A stretch of DNA of 49,030 nucleotides, taken from Kiritimatiellota bacterium (GTDB lineage Bacteria > Verrucomicrobiota > Lentisphaeria > Oligosphaerales > JAADHN01). The stretch is taken from assembly GCA_013151865.1 (NCBI GenBank), contig JAADHN010000004.1, forward strand, positions 1-49,030, given 5' to 3'. The notes beneath the pieces were generated by a model. The model made no database searches. It was not told where the DNA came from and saw nothing but the letters and a program-made list of their open reading frames with translations. Positions 41,698 to 49,030 of the stretch are shown piece by piece. Numbering within the stretch: the stretch's first letter is position 1; each line of letters begins with the position of its first letter. The position numbers and the translations under genes were made by a program.

Positions 41698-42636
41698 ATG
41701 CGAAAAACCGTCTTGAGCATGTCCGCTCTTGCCGTCAGTCTCCTTCTCCGGGCGGCCGACCCGGTGATGGTCGATGCGTTGGACCACCTTGAGGGCAAGC
41801 CGGGAAGGCAGACCACCTCGCCGGTGCTCGCCGGGGCCGCCGGCGCGGGAGTGACCGGACAATTGTCGGGCACGAGCGCGGTCCTCGAACCGCACGAAAA
41901 CGGGAAGGCCCTGCGCCTGCGGGAAGGGAGCGTATTGCGCTATATGAGGGTCCCCGTGCTCAATCCGGCCGGCGGCATGCTCGCTCTTCAGGTCAAACTC
42001 AATTTCGATCCCACTCTCGTCGACAAGCGGACCAGGACCGTCCTTCGCAACCAGTTCTTTGCGCAGGTTCGCACCCCGGAAGGTCATCGCGCCCTGCTTT
42101 ACACCTGCCTGAAAAATATTTGCGTATTGGTACAGAATTCCAAGCGTACCATGCTGCTGTCCAAGGCCGCCGATTTCCCTTGGCGCCAGGGAGAATGGCA
42201 CGAACTGACCCTGCGCTGGGGCAATCGGCTCGAGGTGTCGGTAGACGGCCGGCGGCGGTTCGAGGCGAATTGGAGCGGCCTCTTCGGACCGCTGCCGGTC
42301 CACCGAGTTCCCATGCGACTGACCATCGGTGCGGGACCGGGCAGCGGCATCGTCAATGAATTCAGCGTGGATGAATTGCGGATCTTCGGGCCGGAGCCTG
42401 GGCGCGTCGGGGCTCGCCCGCTGCTGTCGGTCCCCCGGCTCTCCCGGGGCCCGGTCCTGGACGGAAAGCTCGACGACAGCTTCTGGTCCCGGGCCGCGGC
42501 GGTCTCCGGTTTCGTGCAGTTCGACCGCCGTGAACTGGCCCGCAACCGCGCTTCTTCCTCGCGCAGGCGGAAAGCGCCCTTTGGGTGGGGGCGGACATCC
42601 CGCTGCCGGACGGACGTGCAGCCCGGGCGTCGCTGA
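41698..42636 (+). CDS. N-terminal fragment of frameshifted giant glycosidase (LamG and CBM9 start)
   Basis: A GAGG site lies 8 bases before the ATG at 41698, and a signal peptide (TVLSMSALAVSLLLRAADP) follows. Residues about 30-230 form a LamG/concanavalin-like jelly roll (LRLREGSVLRYM, WRQGEWHELTLRW, EFSVDELRIFGPE). At residues about 250-280 a CBM9-type domain begins (PVLDGKLDDSFW, SGFVQFDRRELA) but the frame then turns to Arg/Ser-rich sequence and stops at 42636. Reading one base back from about 42540 gives PQPRFFLAQAESALW, continuing the CBM9 fold. One missing C in GGCCCGC (42537-42543) explains the break. The intact protein would have 1511 residues together with the next entry. Confidence 0.75.
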   Translation: MRKTVLSMSALAVSLLLRAADPVMVDALDHLEGKPGRQTTSPVLAGAAGAGVTGQLSGTSAVLEPHENGKALRLREGSVLRYMRVPVLNPAGGMLALQVKLNFDPTLVDKRTRTVLRNQFFAQVRTPEGHRALLYTCLKNICVLVQNSKRTMLLSKAADFPWRQGEWHELTLRWGNRLEVSVDGRRRFEANWSGLFGPLPVHRVPMRLTIGAGPGSGIVNEFSVDELRIFGPEPGRVGARPLLSVPRLSRGPVLDGKLDDSFWSRAAAVSGFVQFDRRELARNRASSSRRRKAPFGWGRTSRCRTDVQPGRR

Positions 42637-45600
42637 CCCGTCGCGATGCCTCGGTGTGCACCGAGGATGCGGTTGAGTTGCTCCTGCAGCCCGATCCCGC
42701 GTCTGGGACGTGGTTCCAACTCATTGCCAATGCCATCGGTACTCGCATGGATCTCCGTCGCAAGGGCACGGCCCGCCCGGACATGAGTTTCGACCCGGAC
42801 TGGGAGGTAAGAACGAGTCGCAAACCCGGCGGCTGGATGTTCGAGGCGCGAATTCCGTTCCGTACCCTCGGTTCCGCCGCGCCGCCGCGTCCCGGCGCAA
42901 TCTGGCGGGGCAATCTGGTGGTGGACAGCGCCGACGGCTGGGGCAACGCCCGCACCTGGGCCCTGACCGACGGCGATTTCGTCAACCCGTACACTTTCGG
43001 CGTTTTCCATTTTACGGGCGGGCCGCGCGCCGTCCGCCAGACCGTGTTTCGCGGCACGCGCGAAGGACGCCCGGAAATCGTGTGCGAACTGACCGGCCCC
43101 TACATCCCGGCATCGACTGCCCACACCGAGATATTCGATGCGTTCGGCGAATCCGTGTTCCGCGACAGTGTGCAGCTTACGGACGGCCCCGCGGCCGCAT
43201 TCCGCGCCGGGCCGCTCGGGGGCGGGGCCTACACCGCCCGGACCGATGTCAAGGAGGAAAACGGCCCGACGTTGTTCCGGCAGGATCTGGTTTTCACGGT
43301 CGAGAAGGATTTCAATATGACGCTCGCGAATTACCCGTACGCCGGCGTGGCGGAGGCCCGGATCGATGCCCGTGGCCTGACGACGCGCGCCGCCGTTCTG
43401 AAGCTCGCAATTGTCGGCGGCACGGGGGGCGCCGCCCGCCCGCCCCGCACGGTGGCGCCCGGACCGGATGGTTTGGCCACGGTCAAGCTGTCCACCGCCG
43501 GTCTGGCCCCCGGCAAGTACATGGTCGCGGTCACGGCCGAAGACCGGGCCGGAAAAGACATCGACAGGACCGCGCGGTCGTTGCGCATCTATCCAAAACC
43601 GGTGTGGTGGCGCAACCGGATCGGGGTTGATCACAGTGTGCCGCCGCCCTTCGAGCCTGTGCGGCGCGACGGCGGCACGTTGTCCGTTTGGGGACGGCGC
43701 TTCGAATTCGGCGGCGGCGCCTTTCCCCGGGCCGTCCGCACTCGGGGCGTCGAGCTGTTCAGCGCGCCGCCCCGACTGCTGTTGCGCACCCGGACCGGCC
43801 GGACCGACCTGGCGACCGTGGACGGGGCTCGGGAAACCGCAGTTCACCCCGATGCCGTGACCCGGACTTGGCAAGGGGCTGCGGCCGGCCTCGAGGTCGC
43901 CTGCCGGAGCACACTCGAATTCGACGGCTGTCTTCGCTTCGATCTCCGTATCGAGCCCGGCAAGACCCGCTCCGTGGAAGGACTCCGACTCGAACTCCCG
44001 CTCCCGGCCGCTGTTGCGAAGTTCGCACTGATCTCGAACGGACGCAGCGGCACGGTGGTCCCGGTCGCGCCGCCGGCCCGCCTCCGCTTCGCACCGTACA
44101 TGTGGGTCGGCAACGACGATCTCGGCGTGGCGGTTTTTACCGAATCGGACCAGTACTGGACGAGTACGGAAGCGGGGGCCGTCGAGTTTGTGCGCAAAGG
44201 CGGGACGGTGGTCCTGCGCTGGAATATCGTCACCGCCCGGACAGTTCTGTCCGGCCCCATGTCCCTCAGCATCGGACTCATGCCCAGCCCGGTGCGGCCG
44301 GTCGTCGAAGGCGATCCGTTCCAGCCGATCCTTTACTCGGGACCGGCCAAGGTGGTGTTCCCGGAACGGCTCGATTACCCCCACCCGGAGCGCCTCGCCG
44401 CGACCGGTACGCTCGAGTGCCTGCTCAAACGACCGGCGGATGCCGGCCGCGGGGTGGCCGAACTGCTGTACCTGGCGCCTGGGAAAGGCGCAGCCCTGTC
44501 CGTGCGCTGGGCGCCAAGCGGCGAATTCCTCCTTATGCAGGGCCGGAAGGTTCTGGCCAAAGCGCCGGGCAGGCTGCCCGCCGACCGGTTCGTTCATGTC
44601 GCCCTCTGCTGGGACAACGAGGTCGTGGCCCTCTACATCGGAGGCCGTAGGACCTTCGAGCAGCCCATGACCGACGCCGTGCGCGCCATCCTGGCCGACA
44701 CCGACCCCAAAGCCCATCTCGGCATCGGTTGCGCTTCCGACTATCGCGGCTGGACCGCCCTGATCGTGGACGAGGTGCGAGTGTCGGCCGTCCGGCGGTA
44801 TCGTGGGGAACGCAGTGCCGTCCCTGCTTCTCCCGCCGGGCTGCGATCAAAGGAGAACGGGGACCGGGGTGGGACCAAAGGAGGACGGAAGAAAGAAAAA
44901 GCCGAACGGAGTGCACGATGGGCTCGGTTAAGTCATGATGCGGACACGCTCCTCTTGGACCATTTGGACCGGGCGTTCCGGCCGGATGGAGAGGACGGGC
45001 GCACTCGAGCGGGCGGGGTCCCGTCACTGGGCTGTACGTTCACCGACGGCGCCGTGGATCGCGGACTCCGCATCCAAGTCGGACCGGCCAGGAGCGCCGC
45101 CGAATTGGTGCGGGAGCAGGGCGGCAGCATCGGTTTTGAATGGACTTGGGTGGAAGACGTGAAGAAAACGGGCTGGCCGCCCGATCTGTTCGATCCCGGC
45201 AGAATCGGACTGGCCGCCCATGTCGAGCGTCTGCAGGGATACGGCCTCAAAGTCCTGCCGTACGCGGTGTATCCGGCCATCGGCGCGCCGTCCGACCTAG
45301 CCGACCGATTCGGGGAGGAATGGGCCTGCAAGCCGGTCTCCACCCTGCCGTCGCCCCCGCCGCCCGGACACGTCATGCTCAACTGCTCCCTGGCCGCACC
45401 CGGATACGCCGACTATCTGGCCGCCGGGACCCGGCGCCTGATGACCGAGTTCGGCATGGACGGCATCTACACCGACGGCGCCTGCAACGTGCGTTCTTCG
45501 CAAAACGGTTTTGCCGGAGCTGGTTATATCGATAGACAAGGTAAACGCCGGCCGACCGTCCCCATCTGGGGCACGCGCGAGACCATGAAACGACTCTACC

Positions 45601-46232
45601 GCGTTGTGAAAAGCATCAAGCCCGACGGTGTGGTCATGAATCACGTCTCGTTCAACCTGTTGCTGCCCGTGCTCTCCTTTTCTGATTACCACTACACCGG
45701 GGAGCATGAGAACTACGAGGACCTCTCGCAAACGCGGTTGCGTTTCAGCAGTCGCCCCTGGGGGCTGCAGATCACTCTGCTCGGGTCGAGCCTGCACGTT
45801 TACTCCTCTACTCACACCCTGATCGCCCTGCTGCACGGCACGTCCATTTTCGGACACGGCATCATGGGTCGGCGTGATCTCGGCCGTAAGTGGATCAACC
45901 TGCGTCGGGTGTACCGCAAAGCACGGACGCGCAGTGCGCAGTGGTTCCCTTATTTCCGGGCGGGGAATCCGGTTACGGTGCGGAACAATGACGCCGTGCA
46001 CGTCAGTTCATACGTGCATCCGGGGCAAGACGCCTTCCTCGTTGTCGGCAACCTGTCCCGGCGAGACGTGGAGGCCGAGTTGGCGCTGGATCTGGCGAAG
46101 ATGCGGCTGGGCGGGCGGCGATTGACGGCCGCGAACGCCCTGACAGAAGTCGCTCTGCCGCCCCCGGACCACGGCCGCCTGCGCGTCCCCGTACGCGCCA
46201 AGAGCTTCACTCTGGTGTCTCTGGCGCCTTGA
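42585..46232 (+). CDS. C-terminal part of frameshifted giant glycosidase (DUF6067-like)
   Basis: The GTG at 42585 has no ribosome-binding site and lies in the middle of the CBM9 strand WVGADIPLPDG, so it is not a natural start; the true frame comes from the preceding fragment. The 1215 residues visible here complete the CBM9 domain (to about 145), then two long beta-sandwich regions, a LamG-like domain at about 600-740, a charged linker (about 755-780), and a glycoside-hydrolase-like barrel from about 845 to the end (GFEWTWVEDVKKTGWP, GLKVLPYAVYPA, GIYTDGACNVRSS with D964, DGVVMNHVSFNLLL). The arrangement fits the DUF6067 group of uncharacterised enzymes. It is probably secreted and acts on a complex glycan. 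Confidence 0.78.
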   Translation: MGADIPLPDGRAARASLTRRDASVCTEDAVELLLQPDPASGTWFQLIANAIGTRMDLRRKGTARPDMSFDPDWEVRTSRKPGGWMFEARIPFRTLGSAAPPRPGAIWRGNLVVDSADGWGNARTWALTDGDFVNPYTFGVFHFTGGPRAVRQTVFRGTREGRPEIVCELTGPYIPASTAHTEIFDAFGESVFRDSVQLTDGPAAAFRAGPLGGGAYTARTDVKEENGPTLFRQDLVFTVEKDFNMTLANYPYAGVAEARIDARGLTTRAAVLKLAIVGGTGGAARPPRTVAPGPDGLATVKLSTAGLAPGKYMVAVTAEDRAGKDIDRTARSLRIYPKPVWWRNRIGVDHSVPPPFEPVRRDGGTLSVWGRRFEFGGGAFPRAVRTRGVELFSAPPRLLLRTRTGRTDLATVDGARETAVHPDAVTRTWQGAAAGLEVACRSTLEFDGCLRFDLRIEPGKTRSVEGLRLELPLPAAVAKFALISNGRSGTVVPVAPPARLRFAPYMWVGNDDLGVAVFTESDQYWTSTEAGAVEFVRKGGTVVLRWNIVTARTVLSGPMSLSIGLMPSPVRPVVEGDPFQPILYSGPAKVVFPERLDYPHPERLAATGTLECLLKRPADAGRGVAELLYLAPGKGAALSVRWAPSGEFLLMQGRKVLAKAPGRLPADRFVHVALCWDNEVVALYIGGRRTFEQPMTDAVRAILADTDPKAHLGIGCASDYRGWTALIVDEVRVSAVRRYRGERSAVPASPAGLRSKENGDRGGTKGGRKKEKAERSARWARLSHDADTLLLDHLDRAFRPDGEDGRTRAGGVPSLGCTFTDGAVDRGLRIQVGPARSAAELVREQGGSIGFEWTWVEDVKKTGWPPDLFDPGRIGLAAHVERLQGYGLKVLPYAVYPAIGAPSDLADRFGEEWACKPVSTLPSPPPPGHVMLNCSLAAPGYADYLAAGTRRLMTEFGMDGIYTDGACNVRSSQNGFAGAGYIDRQGKRRPTVPIWGTRETMKRLYRVVKSIKPDGVVMNHVSFNLLLPVLSFSDYHYTGEHENYEDLSQTRLRFSSRPWGLQITLLGSSLHVYSSTHTLIALLHGTSIFGHGIMGRRDLGRKWINLRRVYRKARTRSAQWFPYFRAGNPVTVRNNDAVHVSSYVHPGQDAFLVVGNLSRRDVEAELALDLAKMRLGGRRLTAANALTEVALPPPDHGRLRVPVRAKSFTLVSLAP

Positions 46233-46341
46233 CCGACTGTTGCAGCCTTCCCTCGGGGCCGTTCGGTTTGGTCCCCCCGTCCGAACGGGGTCCCTTTGCC
46301 GCGGAACGCCGGTCGAGGCGCGACCGTCTGGACGGTCCAAA

Positions 46342-48171
46342 TTACTCCCGCCTCGGTTGCGTCGGCACCTCCAAGAGAAATAGGCGGGTTTGCGCGTCGG
46401 CCGGGACCGTGACGTCGAGGCCGGTGCGGCCGGCGAAGTCGCGGAGGAGCACGTTTCTCCCCCGGCCGCTTGCGAACGCCTTGGGATCGTACGAAGCGAT
46501 CAGATACCACGGGCCGTACCGGACGCATCGCACGACGGGCAGATCTTCCTTGAAGGACGCCGCCGCGTTGGGGGCAAGAGGGATGGCCGTCCCGAACTTG
46601 AGAAGGGCCTCGAACGGTTTCACGACAACCAGACCCTCGACGACTCCCCGAACGGCTTCGGACTTGGGGCGCAGGCGGTCGCGGAGGTCTTCGGCCGGAA
46701 GCCGGTACACCGTTTTTTTCGACCCCGTCCCGTACTTCCCCCGTGGGTCTTCCTTGTCGATCCGCTGGAAGCGAACCGATCCGTCCGGGCCGGGACCGAG
46801 AATGTGCAGTACGTCGTACCGGCGGAATTCGCGGGCCGGCGGCGCGGGCCCTGCGGCGTTTTCCGGGCGGGCGCGGAACGGTCGACCGACCATGACGTCG
46901 GTGTCCGGTTTCAGCGGCGGCGGGCGATGGTGGTTTCCGGTCCCGGACCAGTTCCACTGCACGATGCCGTCGATGCCGGTAAAAAAAGCCAGGGTGGTCA
47001 TGGCTCGGACGTCCTCGGTGGGCAACGGCTGATTCCTCCACCAGCGCCGCCCGCCCCCGCCGCCATGCAAGAGGGTCCAAAAGTACGGGCGTACGGGTTT
47101 GGTATTCGGCATTTCACGCACCAAGTCCATATTCCGGTCGATGTTGACCAGCGTGTAGGCCACATTCTTGGAGGACCAGTAGAAGCAGTACACTGATGGA
47201 TTGATGATGTCGACGGCCCGGTAGACGGACTGTCCGAACTTGTCCCACTGCCAGGGGCGGGCCCCTTTTTTCGCTTTGGCAATTCCCCAGTAAGTGCGGG
47301 GAAACGGCTGCCATCCGTAGAGGCTGATGTTCCGCCATCCCAGCGCGCGGGCCGCCTCGACCGGTGCAGTATACGACCGAGCGTAGCCCCGGTAATAGGC
47401 CTGTTCGAACTCGGCCCGCTGCGCCGTACCGGCTTTCCGAGGATACCACGGCTGTTGACGGAGTTTCTCAGGGGGTAGAACGCCGTGTTCGATGTCGATC
47501 ATGAGTTGGGCATAGGCCGGATCGAACTTCGGCAGGGCCTGTTCCTTGCGCAGGATGTCGGCAAGCGGCATTTGCGCGAGCCGGTCGAAACGCCCTTCGG
47601 GAATGTCGTGACTCGCCATCCACTTTTCCCAGTTCACGAAACCGCCCCATTTTATCCAACGGGTGTCGGGAGGTTCGTGCCGCCAGGTTTCCGGGGTGTG
47701 ATTGTAGGCGGAGAGCACGTCGAAGCCGTGGAGTGCCGCGTAATCCGTCATTCCCCAATTGTGCCATCCGCCGTAATTGAACTCGTTGTGGAACCACTTG
47801 AACCGAAACGGACGGATGCCCGGAGCGATATACGGCGCTTTGCCGGATGGATATGAATCGGTCATGCGCGAAGGGTACGGTTTGGCGGGCCGGGCGCCGG
47901 CGTGCGGCGGAGCGGGATCGACCGGCTTGTCGCGAAGCGCTTCCGCCGTCACCGCTTGATCGGGGGTCAAAACGAGATCGCCGCGGGCCGGCAGGAGAAT
48001 CGAGTGAAAACCGGGAAGGATCTGTTCCAAGTGCCCGATCCCGGCACGCACGCCCGGCGCAGCGTCCGGGGCCGAAGCGCCGGCCGCAGCAGGGACTTGG
48101 ATCGGCAGGAATGAAGTCAGCAGAAAGAGCAATGCTCCCGAGGCCGATCCGAAGAAGGATGTAGTTCGCAT
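46342..48171 (-). CDS. Secreted protein of unknown family, barrel-like
   Basis: The protein has 609 residues; the ATG at 48171 starts a signal peptide (GSASGALLFLLTSFLPIQVPAAAG). Residues about 120-460 read as a TIM-barrel-like domain: FKWFHNEFNYGGWHNWGMTDYAALHG, FDVLSAYNHTPETW, MIDIEHG, NISLYGWQPF, INPSVYCFYWSS and MTTLAFFTGIDGIVQWNWSG. A C-terminal beta domain of about 130 residues follows (LVVVKPFEALLKFG, VRCVRYGPWYLIASYDPK). Conserved Asp/Glu in the strand ends (IDIEHG) would suit a glycosidase, but no known family signature is clear to me. It converges with the giant glycosidase (109 bases between them) and belongs to the same saccharide-related region. Confidence 0.72.
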   Translation of the reverse strand: MRTTSFFGSASGALLFLLTSFLPIQVPAAAGASAPDAAPGVRAGIGHLEQILPGFHSILLPARGDLVLTPDQAVTAEALRDKPVDPAPPHAGARPAKPYPSRMTDSYPSGKAPYIAPGIRPFRFKWFHNEFNYGGWHNWGMTDYAALHGFDVLSAYNHTPETWRHEPPDTRWIKWGGFVNWEKWMASHDIPEGRFDRLAQMPLADILRKEQALPKFDPAYAQLMIDIEHGVLPPEKLRQQPWYPRKAGTAQRAEFEQAYYRGYARSYTAPVEAARALGWRNISLYGWQPFPRTYWGIAKAKKGARPWQWDKFGQSVYRAVDIINPSVYCFYWSSKNVAYTLVNIDRNMDLVREMPNTKPVRPYFWTLLHGGGGGRRWWRNQPLPTEDVRAMTTLAFFTGIDGIVQWNWSGTGNHHRPPPLKPDTDVMVGRPFRARPENAAGPAPPAREFRRYDVLHILGPGPDGSVRFQRIDKEDPRGKYGTGSKKTVYRLPAEDLRDRLRPKSEAVRGVVEGLVVVKPFEALLKFGTAIPLAPNAAASFKEDLPVVRCVRYGPWYLIASYDPKAFASGRGRNVLLRDFAGRTGLDVTVPADAQTRLFLLEVPTQPRRE

Positions 48172-48468
48172 GATCTGTGATCTCGATCCTGTCCAGTGCA
48201 CTCGATCGAAGAGAGTTCCGGTCGCTTCCGCCACGATACCGCCAGCTTGTGCGACGAGCCTTCGAGGGCGCGACTCGCGGGGTCTGCGACGTGAGGCTGC
48301 ATGATTTGTGCCGCTTCGACTCGACAACAATGTACACCTTCATTGGGTAGTCCGGGGTCGGACCGTCCGAAGTTGTTGGGCCTTAGAATGATATCTTGTA
48401 TCGAGTATGGCTAAGATGCGTTAGACAGGGCATTTTCACCGCGCAATTGACGTGCCAAGGTGTTCGTC
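48172..48468. other. Gap before the transposase relic
   Basis: These 297 bases lie between the divergent starts of the barrel-like protein gene and the transposase remnant. The sequence is lower in GC than its surroundings after 48300. A perfect inverted repeat TCGGAC-C-GTCCGA is present at 48358-48370. I see no supported gene or clear promoter. Confidence 0.4.
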
Positions 48469-49030
48469 ATGCCACGAGCAAATCGATATTTCATCCCTGG
48501 ATGTGTTTGGCACCTGACGCACCGTTGCCACGGTCGCGACTTTCTTCTCAAATTCGTCCGCGACCGGCGCCGATGAACCACATGGCTGTTCGAGGCCCGC
48601 AAGCGCTACGGATTGACCATTCTCAACTACGTCGCGACCTCCAATCATGTCCACCTCCTGGTTTACGCCGACGCCGATCGTATGACGATTCCCCGTTCCA
48701 TGCAGCTTCTTGCCGGGCGAGTTGCCCAGGAGTTCAACATGCGCAAACAGCGCAACGGTGCGTTCTGGGAGGACAGGTACCATGCCACTGCGGTGATGAG
48801 CGGGAAACATCTGCGGCGCTGCATGACCTACATCGACCTCAACATGGTCCGTGCGGGAGCTGTCCGGCATCCTGGGGAATGGGAATGCTGCGGATATTGC
48901 GAAATTCAGGAACCGCCTCGGCGATACCGGAGAATTGATCAGGAGATTCTCACCCGACTTCTCGAGCTGCGCACGGTCGGTGAACTCCGCGCATGGCAGC
49001 GACGAACCGTTCGCGAGTGCCTGGAGACGA
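48469..49030 (+). pseudogene. RAYT-type Y1 (HUH) transposase with in-frame stop, 3' partial
   Basis: From the ATG at 48469 the frame begins MPRANRYFIPGCVWHLTHRCH, the typical opening of Y1-transposase-family RAYT proteins, and runs to FLLKFVRDRRR. A TGA at 48574-48576 then stops it where relatives usually have Trp. In the same frame the family continues without interruption: LFEARKRYGLTILNYVATSNHVHLLV with the HUH motif (HVH), FWEDRYH with the probable catalytic Tyr, and TYIDLNMVRAGAV, up to the window end. The single stop (probably TGG to TGA) marks a nonsense-inactivated copy; TGA is a normal stop elsewhere here, so recoding is unlikely. These proteins mobilise REP-type palindromes. Confidence 0.88.

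Noticed and set aside
46275-46337. Bidirectional terminator between the convergent genes (CCCCGT/ACGGGG and GACCGTC/GACGGTC hairpins)
   Set aside because: The hairpins are real but short and no T-run follows on either strand, so termination is not supported.
48574-48576. TGA recoded as Trp or selenocysteine in the transposase
   Set aside because: Many intact genes in the window end at TGA and no selenocysteine insertion element is apparent; a nonsense mutation is simpler.

Overview
The window is high-GC bacterial DNA with short intergenic gaps and Shine-Dalgarno-led genes on both strands. The gene content includes many secreted proteins with signal peptides, repeated Ca-binding Asp-rich motifs of the thrombospondin type 3 / EF-hand kind, very large polysaccharide-active proteins of poorly characterised families, a strictly anaerobic (class III) ribonucleotide reductase and a UroD-type methyltransferase. 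This mix fits an anaerobic or facultative polysaccharide degrader of the PVC superphylum (Kiritimatiellota, Lentisphaerota, Verrucomicrobiota or Planctomycetota). That assignment rests on gene content only; no rRNA or marker gene is present.

Layout. 1-4.5 kb (+): the tail of a small multidrug-export-type membrane protein, a secreted beta-propeller glycosidase-like protein, and a fusion of a beta-lactamase-like serine hydrolase to a second propeller. 4.6-6.5 kb (-): a UroD-family protein and folK. 6.8-11 kb (+): the anaerobic RNR operon nrdD - CPKC thioredoxin-like protein - nrdG, behind a promoter that carries two NrdR boxes. 11.4-16.6 kb (+): three exported proteins, the first behind a perfect consensus sigma-70 promoter, the last two sharing one C-terminal domain. 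17-23.8 kb (+): a small helical protein and an EboB/TatD-like hydrolase, then a solute-binding-protein/permease fusion, a DegT-type aminotransferase and a MATE exporter. 24-26.9 kb (-): a CxxC-rich lipoprotein with a clear intrinsic terminator, a HAMP-only membrane protein and a Gfo/Idh/MocA oxidoreductase. 26.9-48.2 kb: a saccharide- and ester-degrading region, mostly on the minus strand, with a CBM9-type giant glycosidase, an orphan ChrB domain, a TIM-barrel protein, a GH50-type agarase-like enzyme, an EF-hand esterase, a double esterase, a frameshifted giant glycosidase (+) and a further secreted protein of unknown family (-). The window ends in a RAYT-type Y1 transposase broken by an in-frame stop.

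How the genes fit together. The operon at 7-11 kb makes dNTPs without oxygen and is very probably under NrdR control. The 27-48 kb region looks like a non-classical polysaccharide-utilisation region: several exported hydrolases, two esterases and one Gfo/Idh/MocA enzyme, but no SusC/SusD pair, TonB receptor, sulfatase or complete sugar transporter inside the window. The most unusual items are the SBP-permease fusion without partner subunits, the several two-domain fusions, the tandem secreted proteins with a common C-terminal module, and the regulatory architecture upstream of nrdD.
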